Shown: positions 31,412 to 45,200 of the stretch, piece by piece
How the letters are laid out: each line of letters opens with the position of its first letter
Position numbering within the stretch: the stretch's first letter is position 1
Assembly: GCF_021917145.1 (NCBI RefSeq)
Contig: NC_061064.1
Location: forward strand, 5,135,981-5,199,980
Length of the DNA: 64,000 nt
Direction: 5' to 3'
Source of the DNA: Hypomesus transpacificus
Taxonomy: Eukaryota > Chordata > Actinopteri > Osmeriformes > Osmeridae
The notes under the pieces: model-generated
Seen by the model: only the letters and a program-made list of their open reading frames with translations
The model's database searches: none
What the model was told of the DNA's origin: nothing
Translations under genes and position numbers: made by a program

Positions 31412-32449
31412 GTGCTGTGCTGCTTAGGTTTGGGAATGCTCTGTAATGCATGAGATGGGTACCAATGAAAGCTCATGGTAACTTAAGGGCACCTTACATC
31501 ATTGATTTTGGTTAATTGATGGAAAAAAGCTAACTGCAGTAATTACATACACATACGCTAAGAGGAGCAAAAGTCACTACATATGTAGCCTACTAATCCC
31601 TATATGACTCATGGATGTTGTCAAGGAAGTCAGACTATCTAGACCTTTCACTTTTTCTAAAGTTTCTAATCTTATATTATTATGTTTTGTATTCTACCTT
31701 TTTTGTTTTAGTAAATCTGTTTTATGAATGTTTGTAATTGGTGTTCGGTGTTGACAACTTTCATTAATAAAGATGGAAGAGGCTTTGTAAAGAATTGTGT
31801 TGCAGTTCAAATAAGACAATATAATCTCAGTTTTGCATTGTCCGTATTTAACCGCTGGCCTTATACTCCTAAACAGTAGGTGGCGGCAATGCCCATCTCA
31901 ATGTTGACTTAAGTCTGCCATTAAAACCAAAGAGTTTTTTGTTGTTGTTTAAAACAAAAGTGACTCATCTGGTAGGAGGCTCATTAGAAAACAGCACAAA
32001 ATGTAACTTTAATTATAACGTAAGGCAAAACAATATTGAACAAAATAAAATTGCCAAGGGGGCCTTTCAAGCTGTTTGCTTTATCATACAGTGATTTGCA
32101 GGACAATGCACTTTCTCATGAAAACCACCAATAACGGTTTTGTCTTACACATTAACATTTGTGAATTAAACCTTTACCTAAAATAAATGCATTTTTCAAC
32201 AGAAATGTTCCTAGGGTTAGGGTTTCCTATTTTCCTCCTTAATGATTCTGGCATTTGGTGACAGAATGCGACGTGACTTTTGAGACATCGGCATGCGCGC
32301 TTTTTCCATGTTATGCATGCAAAGGCTCATGGGATACTACGGCAGTTGTCGCTTCCTGCACACTGGCTTGCACCGAATTGTGGTAGTTTGATTATATAGT
32401 TAGCTAAAGCAAATGTTGTACGTATGAAGTTGCGATACATTTGACAGCA
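31412..32449 (+). other. ckap2 3' end and thap12 promoter region
   Basis: The ckap2 3' untranslated region ends at an AATAAA at 31766-31771. From about 31800 to 32300 I see only AT-rich noncoding DNA. The last 150 bp before the thap12 start codon is GC-richer (GCATGCGCGC near 32291) and is the likely promoter; thap12 transcription probably starts within 100-150 bp of its ATG. Confidence 0.45.
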
Positions 32450-35160
32450 ATGGCGAACAACTGTGCTTTTTCCAGTTGCACAAGTAACAACTGCAGTCTG
32501 CCCAGCCTTCCCCCCCTCTTCAGGTTCCCAAGAAACAGCGAAAGGTAACAACAAGTTAGCTATATATCTAGCTAGTTAGCCTAATACTAATAATAATTGT
32601 CTAGCCTTTTAGCTAGTTAGCTGGTAGTAATACTAGATACTACATCTTAGGTAACTAACTACATGGACATAATAATAGGTAAGCCGGCAAGGGCTTTATG
32701 TTATTTCCGGGGCCTTACACCACTTATGTAGTGAGCCTACCCAGCTCTGACTATTGCATTATCTGTCTAATGTCCAATGCTGTTGTTTCTCCCCTTCTCA
32801 GATGCAAGAAGTGGATTGAAAACTGCAATCGTATTGATCTTGATGACAAAACCCCAGACGAGTTGTACAGACAGCACAGACTTTGTGCAAAACACTTCGA
32901 AGATTCAGTGATGGAAACAACTGTAAGTGAAATCATTCTCAATATAAATATTAAACTATTATAATATTATTAAACTATTAAACTGCTATCTTTATTCAGA
33001 CTGCTGGAGTAGTCAAAATACTATGATTAACTTAGCTGCTTACTTGTTTTTCAGCTTCACAACACCGCATTGAAGGAGGATGCTATACCAACCATATTTG
33101 ATTCATCAAGCCAGCCCACTAACCCCACAAGTGGACAGTGCAAGCGGAAGGGAGAAGTAAGGATTTGCTGCATTAAACTTCTAAATTCATACACTTATAC
33201 TTCAAACACTTTGTCTGTTTAATATTTTAAATGTTTTATTTTCCAGATTCAAGATGGTCCACAGGACAGTAAAGTGAAGAAAGGTGAGTTTTAGATGTGT
33301 AATTTACCTGATTGTCAACTTCACTGTAAATACCAAAAGGCACTGTATTTTGTTCTGCCTTGTCTTCCAGAGGACTTAACAGAGAAAACCAAAGATGACT
33401 CCCAAATAACTATGGAAGAGACAGACCCGAGAGATATCCTAAAATCAATTTTTGAAGTTCTTCTGGTGCTAAGCAAACAAAATATTCCCTTGAACAGGCA
33501 TGCTGTAGATGTACAGGAAAGCCTCACTCTGAGTAATGTCCAGGCATTGTTAGAATATAGAATGAGTGTTGGGAATCAAGTGTTGACTCCTGGAAAAGAG
33601 CTCTGCTCCTCCACACAACTGAGTCAAATGTTGGAGGTGTGTGAGAATGGCGTTCGTGATGAGTTCCTGCAGGAGGTCAGAGAAAGTCGCTTCTTCTCAC
33701 TTGTCACAGATGATTTGGTGGACATAGAAGAGCAATGCCACCTCCCTGTTTTTTTGCGATTTGTGGACCAGTCTAACTGCTTGCGGGAGGAGTTTGCCGG
33801 ACTGCTTCCTTTTCAGGGAGATGAGGAGACCCTAACAGAGCAACTGCTGTCTATGGTAACTGACAAGTGGGGCTTGAATATGGAAAACTGCAGAGGGCAA
33901 GCCCACTTGTGCTCTGGTGTGCATGCCAGCAAAATGAAAGCCATCTCTACCAGGTTAACAGAGAAGTATCCTCTGATACTGCATTCGACATTGTCCACAT
34001 TTGCTTTGAACACCTTTCTGGTAAATAGTATGTCACTGTCAGGGCCACAGATTGTCATGTCTACTTTTAAGAAGATTGAGTCCTTTTTCAAGGACGCCCC
34101 TTCACTGAAATTAGAGTTAGAAAATGCCATCTCGATATTCTATCAAGGCAGGGAAGAGAAAACCAATGAGTTGAAAGAGGCTTGTCGCACCAGCTGGACA
34201 TTAAGGCACGATGCGTTTGAGGTGGCGGTTGATATCATAGAATCTCTTTTGCTCTGTGTGGATAGTGTTCATGACAATGAAGACATGAGGTGGAGTGATG
34301 AAGTCACTCACAACGCATTAGAAATATCTACAGCACTGGCTGATTTTGAGTTCATTATAGCTTTGGTTGTGCTGAAAAACACCCTGTCATTCACCCGTGC
34401 CTTTGGTAAGAACTTGCAAGGGCAAGCAACAGACACCTACTTTGCTGCAAATAATTTGACAGCGGTGTTTCACTCGCTGAATGAGGTCTCTGACAACATT
34501 GATGTGTATCACGAGTTCTGGTTTGAGGAAGCCATCAACCTAGCATCTGCAATGGAGATCCAGGTTAAGGTTCCCAGGCTGTACCTGAGAAAGCATCGCT
34601 CTGAGTCTGGAACCGAGGTGCAGCCAGAGAATTACTACAAGGAACACCTGTCTGTCCCCGTCGTGACCCATGTCCTCAACGAAATGAAGGATCTGTTTAC
34701 TGAAAGTCACGTCAAGGCCATGAAATGTCTGTTGCTGGTCCCTGCCGTCATGGGTCAACTGAAGTTCAACGCGTCCGAGGAAAACATGGATGTGTTTAAA
34801 AATGACCTTCAGAATGCAGAGACGCTCCCTGCAGAGCTACACTGCTGGTGGGTGAAGTGGAAGCACAGGGTCAAGGATGTCACCACGCTGCCCTCCAGTG
34901 TCCCTGAAACCCTGCTGCTGGCTGAAGTGAAATTCTTCCCCAATGTGCTTGCCTTCCTGAAGGTGCTTGCCACCTTGCCGTTTTTGACGGCTGAGAGCAG
35001 TTGTGATGCCGCCCGCAAACGGCTTAAACTGTACGTGGAAAATACACCTGGCCACCACAGATCCAAGAGTATTATCTTTTTGAACATGCATTATAATGCT
35101 ACACACAACTTAGACTTCATTGTAGATACCTACGTGGAGAAGTACCCTGAGAAAGAATGA
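32450..35160 (+). CDS. thap12: THAP domain-containing protein 12 (p52rIPK/PRKRIR), single-module form
   Basis: Five coding exons (32450-32544, 32802-32922, 33055-33156, 33247-33283, 33371-35160) join in frame to 714 residues. An N-terminal THAP zinc finger shows the C2CH ligands (C5, C10, then the Cys and His of RLCAKHF), FRFPRNSERCKKW and the closing DAIPTIF motif. One large exon encodes the body, which looks like a hAT-transposase core of DUF4371 type: FFSLVTDD, then VFLRFVDQSNCLREEFAGLL, WGLNMENCRGQA, and a C-terminal hAT-dimerisation-like segment (FPNVLAFLKVLATLPFLTAE). Human THAP12 is reported to bind the PKR inhibitor P58IPK (DNAJC3) and so modulate PKR signalling; DNA binding is expected from the THAP finger. 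The second Asp of the hAT catalytic triad is absent, so it is not an active transposase. AATAAA lies at 35444. Nothing is broken. Confidence 0.95.
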
Positions 35161-36267
35161 TATGACTTGAGAAAGTTGCATCTTTTATTAAAGTCAATGT
35201 AAATATTGTTTGACTACAATGTGTGCAGTATACATAGATGAGTCTGTTTTACGTTGTAAACATTTTTTTTCAAAATAGATTGAATGGATGATGATTAAAT
35301 GTTTTAGGCCAACATGGTGCTGTAAAATGTAACAAATACTGTTTAATAGTCTTACAATCATACAAAATCATTTGATTGATGCATTTATCATTTTCTAACC
35401 CAAGCTGTTAAAGTGATTACAGTATTTTTACACATTTTTGTTCAATAAATAAGTATATATAGCTTCTGTTTATCTGTTTTTTTGCATTTATCAATTGTTG
35501 ATTTAAGAAAAGACAATGAAACCTTACTTCGTTTGATTAAATAATGAAAGGGTACGATAAGTAAAGATTAGCGTTATTAATGGATTAGTAAACTATAGAA
35601 TTATGATTCTGGCACTTATTCATTATTTACCACAAACATTTTAAGTGAACAGATGAGAATGACAATTCAGATTCAAAACACATCTCGTGTACAAAAAAGA
35701 AAAGGAAAAACTTCCATCTGAAGTGAATGCCGATCAGACGGCCTATTTTCAGCACAAAGACTCGTTCTATCTAGTCCACAGATGGAACCACGTCTCATAG
35801 CATACGATAGAGCTCTGAATGTCACGTGATAAATGCACCGTTCGGCGATAGAGGCCTCGTGGTGGGATTATAATATATATTCTGTAAACTCCACCTGTAA
35901 TTCACGTACAGTCTTAATATGAAATAAGCAGAATTGTAATGTGTATACATTGTACTTATAGATGAGTAAATGCACGATAATTACATTATTCTAGAGCAGA
36001 ACACATGGTACTAAGATCGGAGATCAGTGCGCCATTCAAGCTCTGCATAGAACCATTTCCGTCCCTCGGTAGACTTCTTCCTGGTTGAAACACTCGAGAG
36101 AGCCCCACGCATCTCATCAACTTTTTAAGAATGAAATAAGTTATTTCAACGCAGAGTTAATTCTAGCAGTCCGTTAGAATTCGTAACTACAAACTCGACA
36201 CGTAGGGTTTCGGATTTTTATGAGAGGCATGGTTTATTCTGATCTACAGTAGTACATGCAGCCCAAA
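35161..36267. other. Spacer between thap12 and the four-module THAP12-like gene
   Basis: The thap12 3' untranslated region ends near an AATAAA at 35444-35449. The remaining 800 bp is AT-rich with no recognisable gene. The promoter of the downstream gene should lie in its last few hundred bases. Confidence 0.4.
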
Positions 36268-39200
36268 ATGCCCGACTGCTGTGCCGCACCAAATTGTGAT
36301 CTACACAGAGAGGGATCCAACGTCCTCTTTTTTCGATTTCCTTTGGATGAAGAAAGGTAAATAGCTAATAAAAATAAGTCTACCTTGCTGATAATTTGTG
36401 TTCAAGTACTACTGCATCAGTTTAGAAAGTTCTGCGTATCCCCTAGCTAACAACATAAATAAGCTATTCAATGCTAGCTAGCTAGTTTAATTGAAAATGG
36501 CCAGTCTAATTCCTGGAACCAAAGCATTGCATGCAGGTTTCGTTGCATAATACGTCAATATAATGCCCGATGCTTTCACTAGGAGTCCGTTGGAGTTTGT
36601 AGACTGTTTTGTTTCTGTTGCATGTAATGCATGTTCAATTTTGTTCCAGGAATTATACAGGGCCTACAGTGCTTAGCATGCTATTTAGGGCTAGGTACAG
36701 TAAGCTAAATGTTAACTTGTTTTAGCCACTAGCTCAACTCGAAGTTGAATTGTTTTGAATTTATAAAGGCATAGTTGGTGTGATTGCATTGTATACAGTT
36801 CATGTGTGGTTACTTTTTGTAATCTTGTGTTCTATGGTTACATTACAGATGCAAACAATGGCTAAATAATTGTCGTCGACAAGATCTGGCATCAAAGACC
36901 CCTGAACAACTGCACAAGCTTTACAGACTATGTGCTAATCACTTTGAGCCATCCCTGATTTGTCCTCTTGTAAGTATTACGACAATAACAGTTTGTGTAA
37001 ATTCCTGAAATTAATTTATTCCGGATAATACACATGAACGTTTTTTGAGGTTGTGTTTCACAGATCATACAAAATTGGGATTTATTTAAAATTATAATCT
37101 GGTCGTGAATCAATAATGATGGAATGGAGGTTATGTTTAAATAAATAATGATGACCAAACAATCCTGCCATAATTTCCCATGTTAATTGGTATTAATAAT
37201 GATAAAAAGTAGTGGTAGTGGTAGGTACTTTTGATCCCCAGTGGGCTAAAAAGTTGCCCTTTATAATAAAAGGGCACCATCAAAGAAGACAACTTGATTA
37301 CAATATCAGCAACACCAATACATTAGGTTTAGATGGGTAATAATGAGCCACTAGGAGATATTAGTCAATTCGTTAAATTAGGAATTTTGTTTTTTATAGG
37401 GCACGGACAGCACTGAGCAGGTGCTGAAGGAGGATGCCATTCCAACAATATTCATCTTCTCAAGCCATTCAAACAATCCGTTGACCCACACTAGGAAAAG
37501 AACAATTGTTCCAGTAAGTATTTGGAATTCACACTACTATACCAATCCTCTTAATTAATGCCATGCAAAGAATGCGTGTCACAAAATGCTTTAAATCCTG
37601 TATTGCCTTAATATTCAGACCGCTTGGTTATTAAATCCTGTATCACCAGTCATTAATTATAACCACACTGCAAGTAATGAAAATATTGTTTCATTGCCTC
37701 TATATTGAAATAATTTCAACCCTCAGGCTGAAGAAGAGCTTGCTTCCTTGAAGAAGTCTAAAGGTAACCGACATGTATTTGCCAACTGTGCCTAGTTTTT
37801 CATATCAGTGTATAATCTTACATGGTCTGCTATGTATATATCAACCAACTTTATCTATTTCCTTAGATGACGAGGTCACACCTGATTTAAGTGCTGAATT
37901 GAAAGAGGAGCCTGGAGAGAGCATTGTATGTGAATCACAGGAAGAGGACCAAAAGACTGAAGAGACACCCAACTCCAAAGAAAAGGAAATCCTTAAAGTT
38001 TATTTCAAGGAAACTCTTGCCTTTTCTGGTTTCAGCATTAGGAATGATGCCAACCCCAACCCTGATGAACCTTTGGGAGGCCACCGAGGACAGCAGTCTC
38101 TTAACCCTATCTGTGTGGAAAAAATTGACCAGAAAGAAGTGCTTCAGTTCACTGAAGATCTCATGCAAGAGGAGATCCGGAACAGTTTGAGATTGGCACG
38201 TTATTTCTCAATATTGCTTCAAGATGTCACAAATATCGAGGGGAAGGAACAGATCCCAGTGTTCATTAGATCAGTCACCGTGGCCGGTTTCCCTCAGAAA
38301 CACCTCATGGGTTTCCTGCCTTGTGATGCGGATGCTGAGAGTCTGTTTTACATGCTACTCTCAGAGATTCGAAACAAGTGGGAATTGAGGATGGAGCATT
38401 GTCGTGGACTCACATACATAACCACAGGTAGCATGTGTCAGAAGATGAGAGATCTCACGAGCAGGATCCTTCAGGAGTTTCCTCAGGTAGTACTAGCTCC
38501 AAGTGACCCGTATGCATTCAATATTTGGCTAATTCGCTCCATGCCCATACCTTCCATTCAGAAGGTTGTGAATTCAGTTGAGGAGGTAGCCCAGATTCTT
38601 AGAAAAACACCTGACCTTAGGAAAAGATTGGAAATAAAGATCAGGTCAACATATGGCCACCTTAAAGGGGAAGCAGATAGGATCACAGAGGGTTGCCAGG
38701 ACAACTGGGAGTATGGTATTGATGCATTTCAGGTCATGCTGGAGATCCTTGAGCCATTCCTAAGTTGCATCAATGAGATGACCACGTCCTCGACAACAGA
38801 TGCAGACACTGCAGAGCAGATGGCTAATCTCAAGCCTTTCCTGAAGAATTTCAACTTCATCATGACCCTAGTTGTTCTGAAAAACACTCTTTGTTGTGTC
38901 AGCATACTCAACTCAAGTCTCAGAGGAGCCATTAGCATCAGCAGCACTCTGCAGTATACAATCTCCAATGCCTTAAAGCTGGTCAACAAGTATATGCAGG
39001 AGATTGCAATACTCCACAGGAAGTGGTTTTCTGACGCTGTGGGCCGGGCTAAGAAGCTGGGTGTGGCAGTGTGTGTGCCAGAGACCTTACCTGAGACAGA
39101 TAAAGGATCAGTTACTGACACCCCCCTGGAAGACTTGTACAGAGAAACTCTAAGCAGGCATGTGTTGCAGTATCTCACTGATGAGGTGAAGAGAGTGTTT

Positions 39201-42200
39201 AGCACTGAGATGGTACGGATTCTCCGATGGCTTTCATTGGTTCCTTCTTACATGGCTGATCACAATTTTAGTATCCGCAGGGATAAAGTGGCAGACGCCA
39301 ATCTGAATAACCTTGCAAGGCCCGACACATTTTATGATGAGCTTGGTTTTTGGGAGGTGAAGTGGAGACATGCTAGCAAGCGCAGGATCCTGCCGACAAC
39401 AGCATTTGCCACTTTGAAGATTCCAGACATTGGGTTTTATCCTAATGTGCAGAGCCTGCTCAGGGTTCTGGGCACAATTCCCTGTGTGAATGCACAGGCG
39501 GATGTGTACGGGCAGTACAATATGGTGTTGGAAAGATTCCAGTCCTACCTAATGGCCACACCAGATGACCAGAGACTGTGCAACATGGCATTTGTCTTTG
39601 TAAATCAAGATGTGCACTTCAATGTGGAAGACGTGGTGGAGACCTATGTCCAGAAGCACCCTGAAATATTGGCGTTGCTGCATATGGTAAGCTATCCATT
39701 TGATATCTCAGCAATTGCTCATTGGAATTATAAGGGGTTTAAATTATTTGCATATGATAGATATATGATATATTTAATGAGAATAATGTTTGTTTTGTAG
39801 GAGGATGTGATAGAAGTGCAGCCCACAGGTAAGACAATTATTCTATTTTGTTTGTGATGTTGTCTAACAATGGACATGTCAAGTAATTCAGTGTTCGAGT
39901 ACTCACATTTATTATCAGATGCTTGCAAATGTAAGATTAGAGTCCAAAATGAACACCCTATCAAAAATGGGGGTAGGTATTTACCTACCTTTCTGCGCTG
40001 CACCGACTGTTTACCTACATGAAGAAAAACCACATCCACAACCATTTAAATGTTGCAGTGAATAAAAATAAAATCTAGTTGGCATGTAAAAAAAAAAAAA
40101 AGTAATGTTCCTTTAACTTAATCTTTTTTTATTTATTTTTATCTGCATCTGGCTATCATTTTTGCTGCATGAACCAATGCAGATATTTATGGATAGCAGT
40201 TGCATCTCTGCATCATCCGCTACTAAAAATGTTAACTTTGAATATAGAACAGGGCTAAATGTACTTTTATCATAGGTGATTTACTTTTGATGTTTAACCA
40301 ATATTGGTGTCCCAATTGAGTACTCGAGTACACATGCCTCTCCCCTAATGTTTTCACGTGGTGCCACCAGCAAATGAATCAATAAAATGTTCCCTCTTTT
40401 CTCTATTGCAGCCTCAGTCCCTGAGGAGAATGATGGAAACCACACTGAAAAGACCACACAGGAAGAAGAAACAGAAGTCATGACCATTGAGATGGAAGCC
40501 GAAAGAGTCGTGCAACCAAAGTGTGCCGAGACTGATAAGGAGGCCCTTAAATCTGCTTTGCAAGCTGCTGTGACAGCTGCTTACAACAGCCAAATGAGGC
40601 AGGGTAGTGAGGCGCCATTGGAACAAGATGGAGAAGTTGAATATGTGTCCAAGTCTGAGATGAAAGAAGTGCTCACGGTATGCGAAGATTCAGTACGCGA
40701 AGGCATTCTGCTGGAGGTGGGGAGTTCGTTCTTCTCCCTGTTCATTGACAGCGTTGTAAGGCTCGGAGAGACCGATTATCTACCACTTTTCCTCAGGTTC
40801 GTAGACAGTTTTGATGTCATGCGATTGGAGCTAATGGGATTCATTGATGTGGATCTCGACTGTGATGCAATGTCTGAGCGCCTTTTTGAGACTGTCACCA
40901 AAGAATGGCGCCTAGATTTACGCTATTGTAGAGGGCAAGCCTACCTCGGATCCGGTGAAGTGTCCTATAAGCTGAAGGCCTTTGCCTGCAAAATCCAGGA
41001 GAAGTACCCTCTTGCTATATGCACTCACAGCTCTTGTTACTCCTTCAATACATGGTGGTCAAAAACCATCCCCGTGCCCTCTGTAAAACGAGCACTGGAT
41101 ACCTTTGAGGAAGTGCTGATGTTTTTTAGCAGCTTGCCTACACTTGAGAAACAGTTAGACCATGTTATTGCATTTGGCCTCAGGGAAAGCTTTGAGAAAA
41201 TCCAAGAGTTACAGGGAAAGTTCTGTACCATCTGGCAAGAGAAGCATGACTCCTATGAGGTTTTTGTGCAGATGCTGGAACCCCTAGTTGAATGTCTGGA
41301 GAAAATCAAAGACAACCCACAGAGATGGAAACCATCCATCTCAGAACAAGCTGGCAGTCTGCTACGTAGAATAAGGGACTTTGAGTTCATTGTACCCATG
41401 GTAGCCTTGAAGAATTCCTCCTCGTTCACCAGAGAGCTCAGTGCTGGCCTGCAGAAGGATCATTTCAGTGCCGCCTCCCAGCTCTGCCAGATCAGTGGCA
41501 TTGTGGCTACCCTAAATAGGGTGAAGACTAACATCAAGGTGTTTCACCAGAATTGGTTTGATGAAGCTTGTGCCCTGGCACAGAGTCTAGGTGTGCAGAT
41601 TAAAGTGCCTGATAATTCGACCTTGCCCAGGGATAGCATGTTGAAGCCAGCTATGTACTACAAAGATGCTCTGAGTGTGCCACTCGTGGACAACCTCATC
41701 AATGCTGTGAAAGACCATTTCTCTGAAGACCACAAGGAAGCCCTGAACTTCCTCTCCCTAGTTCCATGCTCTGTGACCGTGAGCTACATGTTTGAGATCC
41801 TGAAGTCCAAGCCTCCTCTCTACAGCAGCGACCTTCCCGATGCCGACAACTTCTTCACCGAGTTGTGCTGTTGGAGAGTGAAGTGGAAGACCAAAGTTGC
41901 ATCCTTGACTATCCCAGAGAGCATCTTTCAGACTCTCCGTTTGCCAGTCATGCAGTACTTTGGCAACATCAATACCCTGCTGAGGATCATGTCTGTGTTG
42001 CCCAGCACTGTGCTGGAGGACTGTGGTGTGACGATGCGCCACAAGAAGTATCAAGAATACTTGAGGAACACCTGCCCCAAAGACCGGGCCCCATGTTTGG
42101 CTATGCTACAGGTGGGAACCAACTTCAGCAGAGATCTGGACCGGATGGTTTCCCAGTGCTTAAAGGTCACTCCCCAGACATTGGAGGGGATCTGCTTGGT

Positions 42201-45200
42201 AGGTTATTTTCATGGCTATTGTTTGTGTGACTTTGTATTTGATTTTGTTAAGAAGCTTGCATGCCAGGGAGCCAGCATGCCCTGTATGTCCTCCCCCCGC
42301 TCTTTCCTCTTCATTTCCTATCTCGCTTCACTAAAGAAGAAATGCAGTAAAAATATATATCTTTAAAAAAGGTACTTAACAAGCATGCTATTTGTTCATT
42401 TTTGTTTTCTCAGGATAAAGAATCCAAATGTCTATTGAAGAGCTCTGAAAGTAACATGGAAGGTAAGTTTCACAAACCATTGTGTATAATATGGTAGTTT
42501 ACATTTGTAGGAGGTAAAGTAGGCACATGCAATGAGTACATTTAGATTGAATGTATTAAATTGGCCTCAAATTATTTTAAGTTTTGTAAAATAAATTATG
42601 CTTTGTGTTTTCCCAAAATGTTTTGACACCTTATTAAAATGTTTTTAATGAATGCATAGGTAACCCTAACCCTCTTCTGATCTGTCTGTCTTTGCAGTGG
42701 ATGACAAAGATGGAGTAGAGGAACATGAAATGCCACAATCTACTGAGAAGAAAGAGGAACAGGAAATCAAACCCGTGGATGAGAATGGACACAGTGGAGA
42801 TAATCGGCAAAGTTTGGAAACTGTGTTCAGACTGGCTGCCCGCTTAGGAAAGAAGAACTGCTCTCTCTCAGAACTTTCCAAAGAAGAACAAGAGCTTGTC
42901 ATTCAAGAGCTCGGCATGTGTCACTGGTTTCCAAGTGATGGCAAGTGCTCACTTAACATTGGTGAAGAGGAAATGGTAAAACTACTCACAAAATCAATCA
43001 GGGAAGTGATACTCCAAGAAATCCAGGAGTCCCCTTTCTTTTCATTGATCACTGACAGACCAGTGTCAATCACTGGTAAAAAGTATCTGCCTGTGTTTGT
43101 CAGGTATGTTGGTGGTGAAGGTTCCCCAAAAGTGGAGCTCATTGGGTATCTACCTTTTGATGAAAGCTGTGACGTTGACGTACAAGCAAAGTCTCTTGCT
43201 GTGACTCTGACCGAAGACTGGGGGTTGCAGATGGCTCAGTGTCGTGGACAAGCATTCATGCGCATGGGCTCTGGCTGTCAGAGCCTAAAGAAAATGTCTC
43301 TGGATTTTCTCAAGAGCTATCCACTGTCAGTGATCACACCCAGTGAGTCTTGCGGTCTTGCCTGCTGGCTTGCCGGTAGTTTGGCTATTCCCTCTGTCAC
43401 GAATATGCTGGATGTTGTGGAAGATCTGCTACTCTTATTTGACTCGTCCCCCGGACTGGAGGGAGCGTTGGCACAGGCTGTGGACGGGCTACTGAATACA
43501 CCTAGTGAGGCCCTGGAAGAGTTTCCAGAAACCTGTTGCTCCCGATGGAAAAAGAGGGAGGACTTCTTTGATATCCTGGTCGACACCTTTGAAGGAATCT
43601 TGAGTTGCTTGGATTCACTCAGTTCCAGTGCCACAGGTGCAATTTCATTACATGCACAGGTCCTGTCCTCTGCTTTGAAAAGCTTGGACTTCATTATAAA
43701 TCTGGTGATCCTTAAGAATGCCTGTGCTCCCCTTCGAAACTGCAGTACCGTCTTTCGATGTGGCAATCCAGCTGACATCATCTGCGAGGTGGAGAAGATC
43801 CCCGCGATCATAGAGACACTGGGTAACATGCAGAAGAACATTGACACAATACACTCCCCTTGGTTTGAGGAGGCGTTCCAACTCGCATCCAAAGTGGCCC
43901 CTGAACAAGTCTGCTTCCCGGAAGAAACCAACAACTATTCTTCTCCGGAGACGTACTACAAGGAGAAACTGAGTGTTCCCCTCCTCAGCTGTCTTGTAGA
44001 AGAAATGAAGTACAGCTTTTCAGAGAGCCATTTGAAGGCCCTCAAGGTCCTGTCTTTACTTCCCTCATGTAACCCTCAGCCCATCCTCCAGGACTCCACT
44101 GACAAGCTCTACAGCCTGTACCTGAGTGATTTACCTGACTCTGACACTGCAGAGCAGGAAATCAGTAACTGGGCCACAGTGTGGATCGAGAAATATCAGG
44201 ATGTGGCACCACCGGCGTCCATCTCCGAGACCCTGCTCCACTCCGAGTCAAAAAGCAGCCCTGCTGTCACAACGCTGCTCAGGCTGGTGGCTGTCCTGCC
44301 CAGCGTGAGCATGGAATGGGACCTCATGAAGACGACACTGAACTCCATGAAGGATATCCTGAAGAACACTATCTGCAAAGGAGGCAAAACCGACATTTTG
44401 ATGCTCCGCATGCATCACCTGACTATTCAAAGCCTGCAAGAGGTCATCGATAAGTGCATCGAGGTTGATTCCGAGAGCAGTGTATGCCTGTCACAGGTAA
44501 CAACAACTTGAATTTTTTTTTTTTTTTTTTACAACAAAGCCACCATGTTGTAGTAATAATAATAATAATAATTGGTAATGTTGTGGTAAATTGTCATATG
44601 CATTCAAAAGAAAATTCTAATCTGAGGTCTGTTATGTTTTACAGGTGAAGATGATAACTGGGGGACTGAGACTGGAAACTGGTATGTAAAAGTGAAAAGT
44701 ATATCACATAATGTTAATGCATAGAAATATTTGTTTTCCATTACTTCCCTGGCTAGGTTAAGATTGGATAGTTTAGGTTGGTCTAAATTTGATTTTAAGA
44801 TAACTTGAGTGACAAGGGGGGAAAGGGGTATTAACAACGTCTTGTTTCATGCATTTCAATCAGAAGTTGGATCTGCAACCTGCCCTGGAAGACCTCAACA
44901 TCCAATGGATGTGAAACCTACAGTCGGAAATCTGACTGTAGGGGACAGTGATACGGAACAGAGACAAACAATGTCTTTCTATGAGCCACCCGTTCGAGAG
45001 GAAATCCTCAAGGAACTCTGGGACTCGCAGTTCTTTACAATAATAACTGAACGGGAAGTAGATATCGAGGACAATTTGTATGTCCCACTTTGCATCCGAT
45101 ACCTGGACAAGCAGGACACTCAGTGCGAGGAGACTGTGGCTTTTGTCCCATTCGTCAAGGACACAGCTGTCCTGGCCGACTATATTGAGACAGCCCTGTC

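Noticed and set aside
32214-32232. TAGGGTTAGGG telomere-like string, and TAACCCTAACCC near 42660
   Set aside because: Only two units each; not an interstitial telomeric array.
32320-32345. Possible reversed ZNF143/THAP11-like motif in the thap12 promoter (TCCCATGAG on the minus strand)
   Set aside because: The ACTACA half does not match; too weak to call.
42697-42702. GTG codon at the start of module C as a translation start
   Set aside because: It is an exon boundary: the G comes from the preceding exon after splicing, and no start is needed there.
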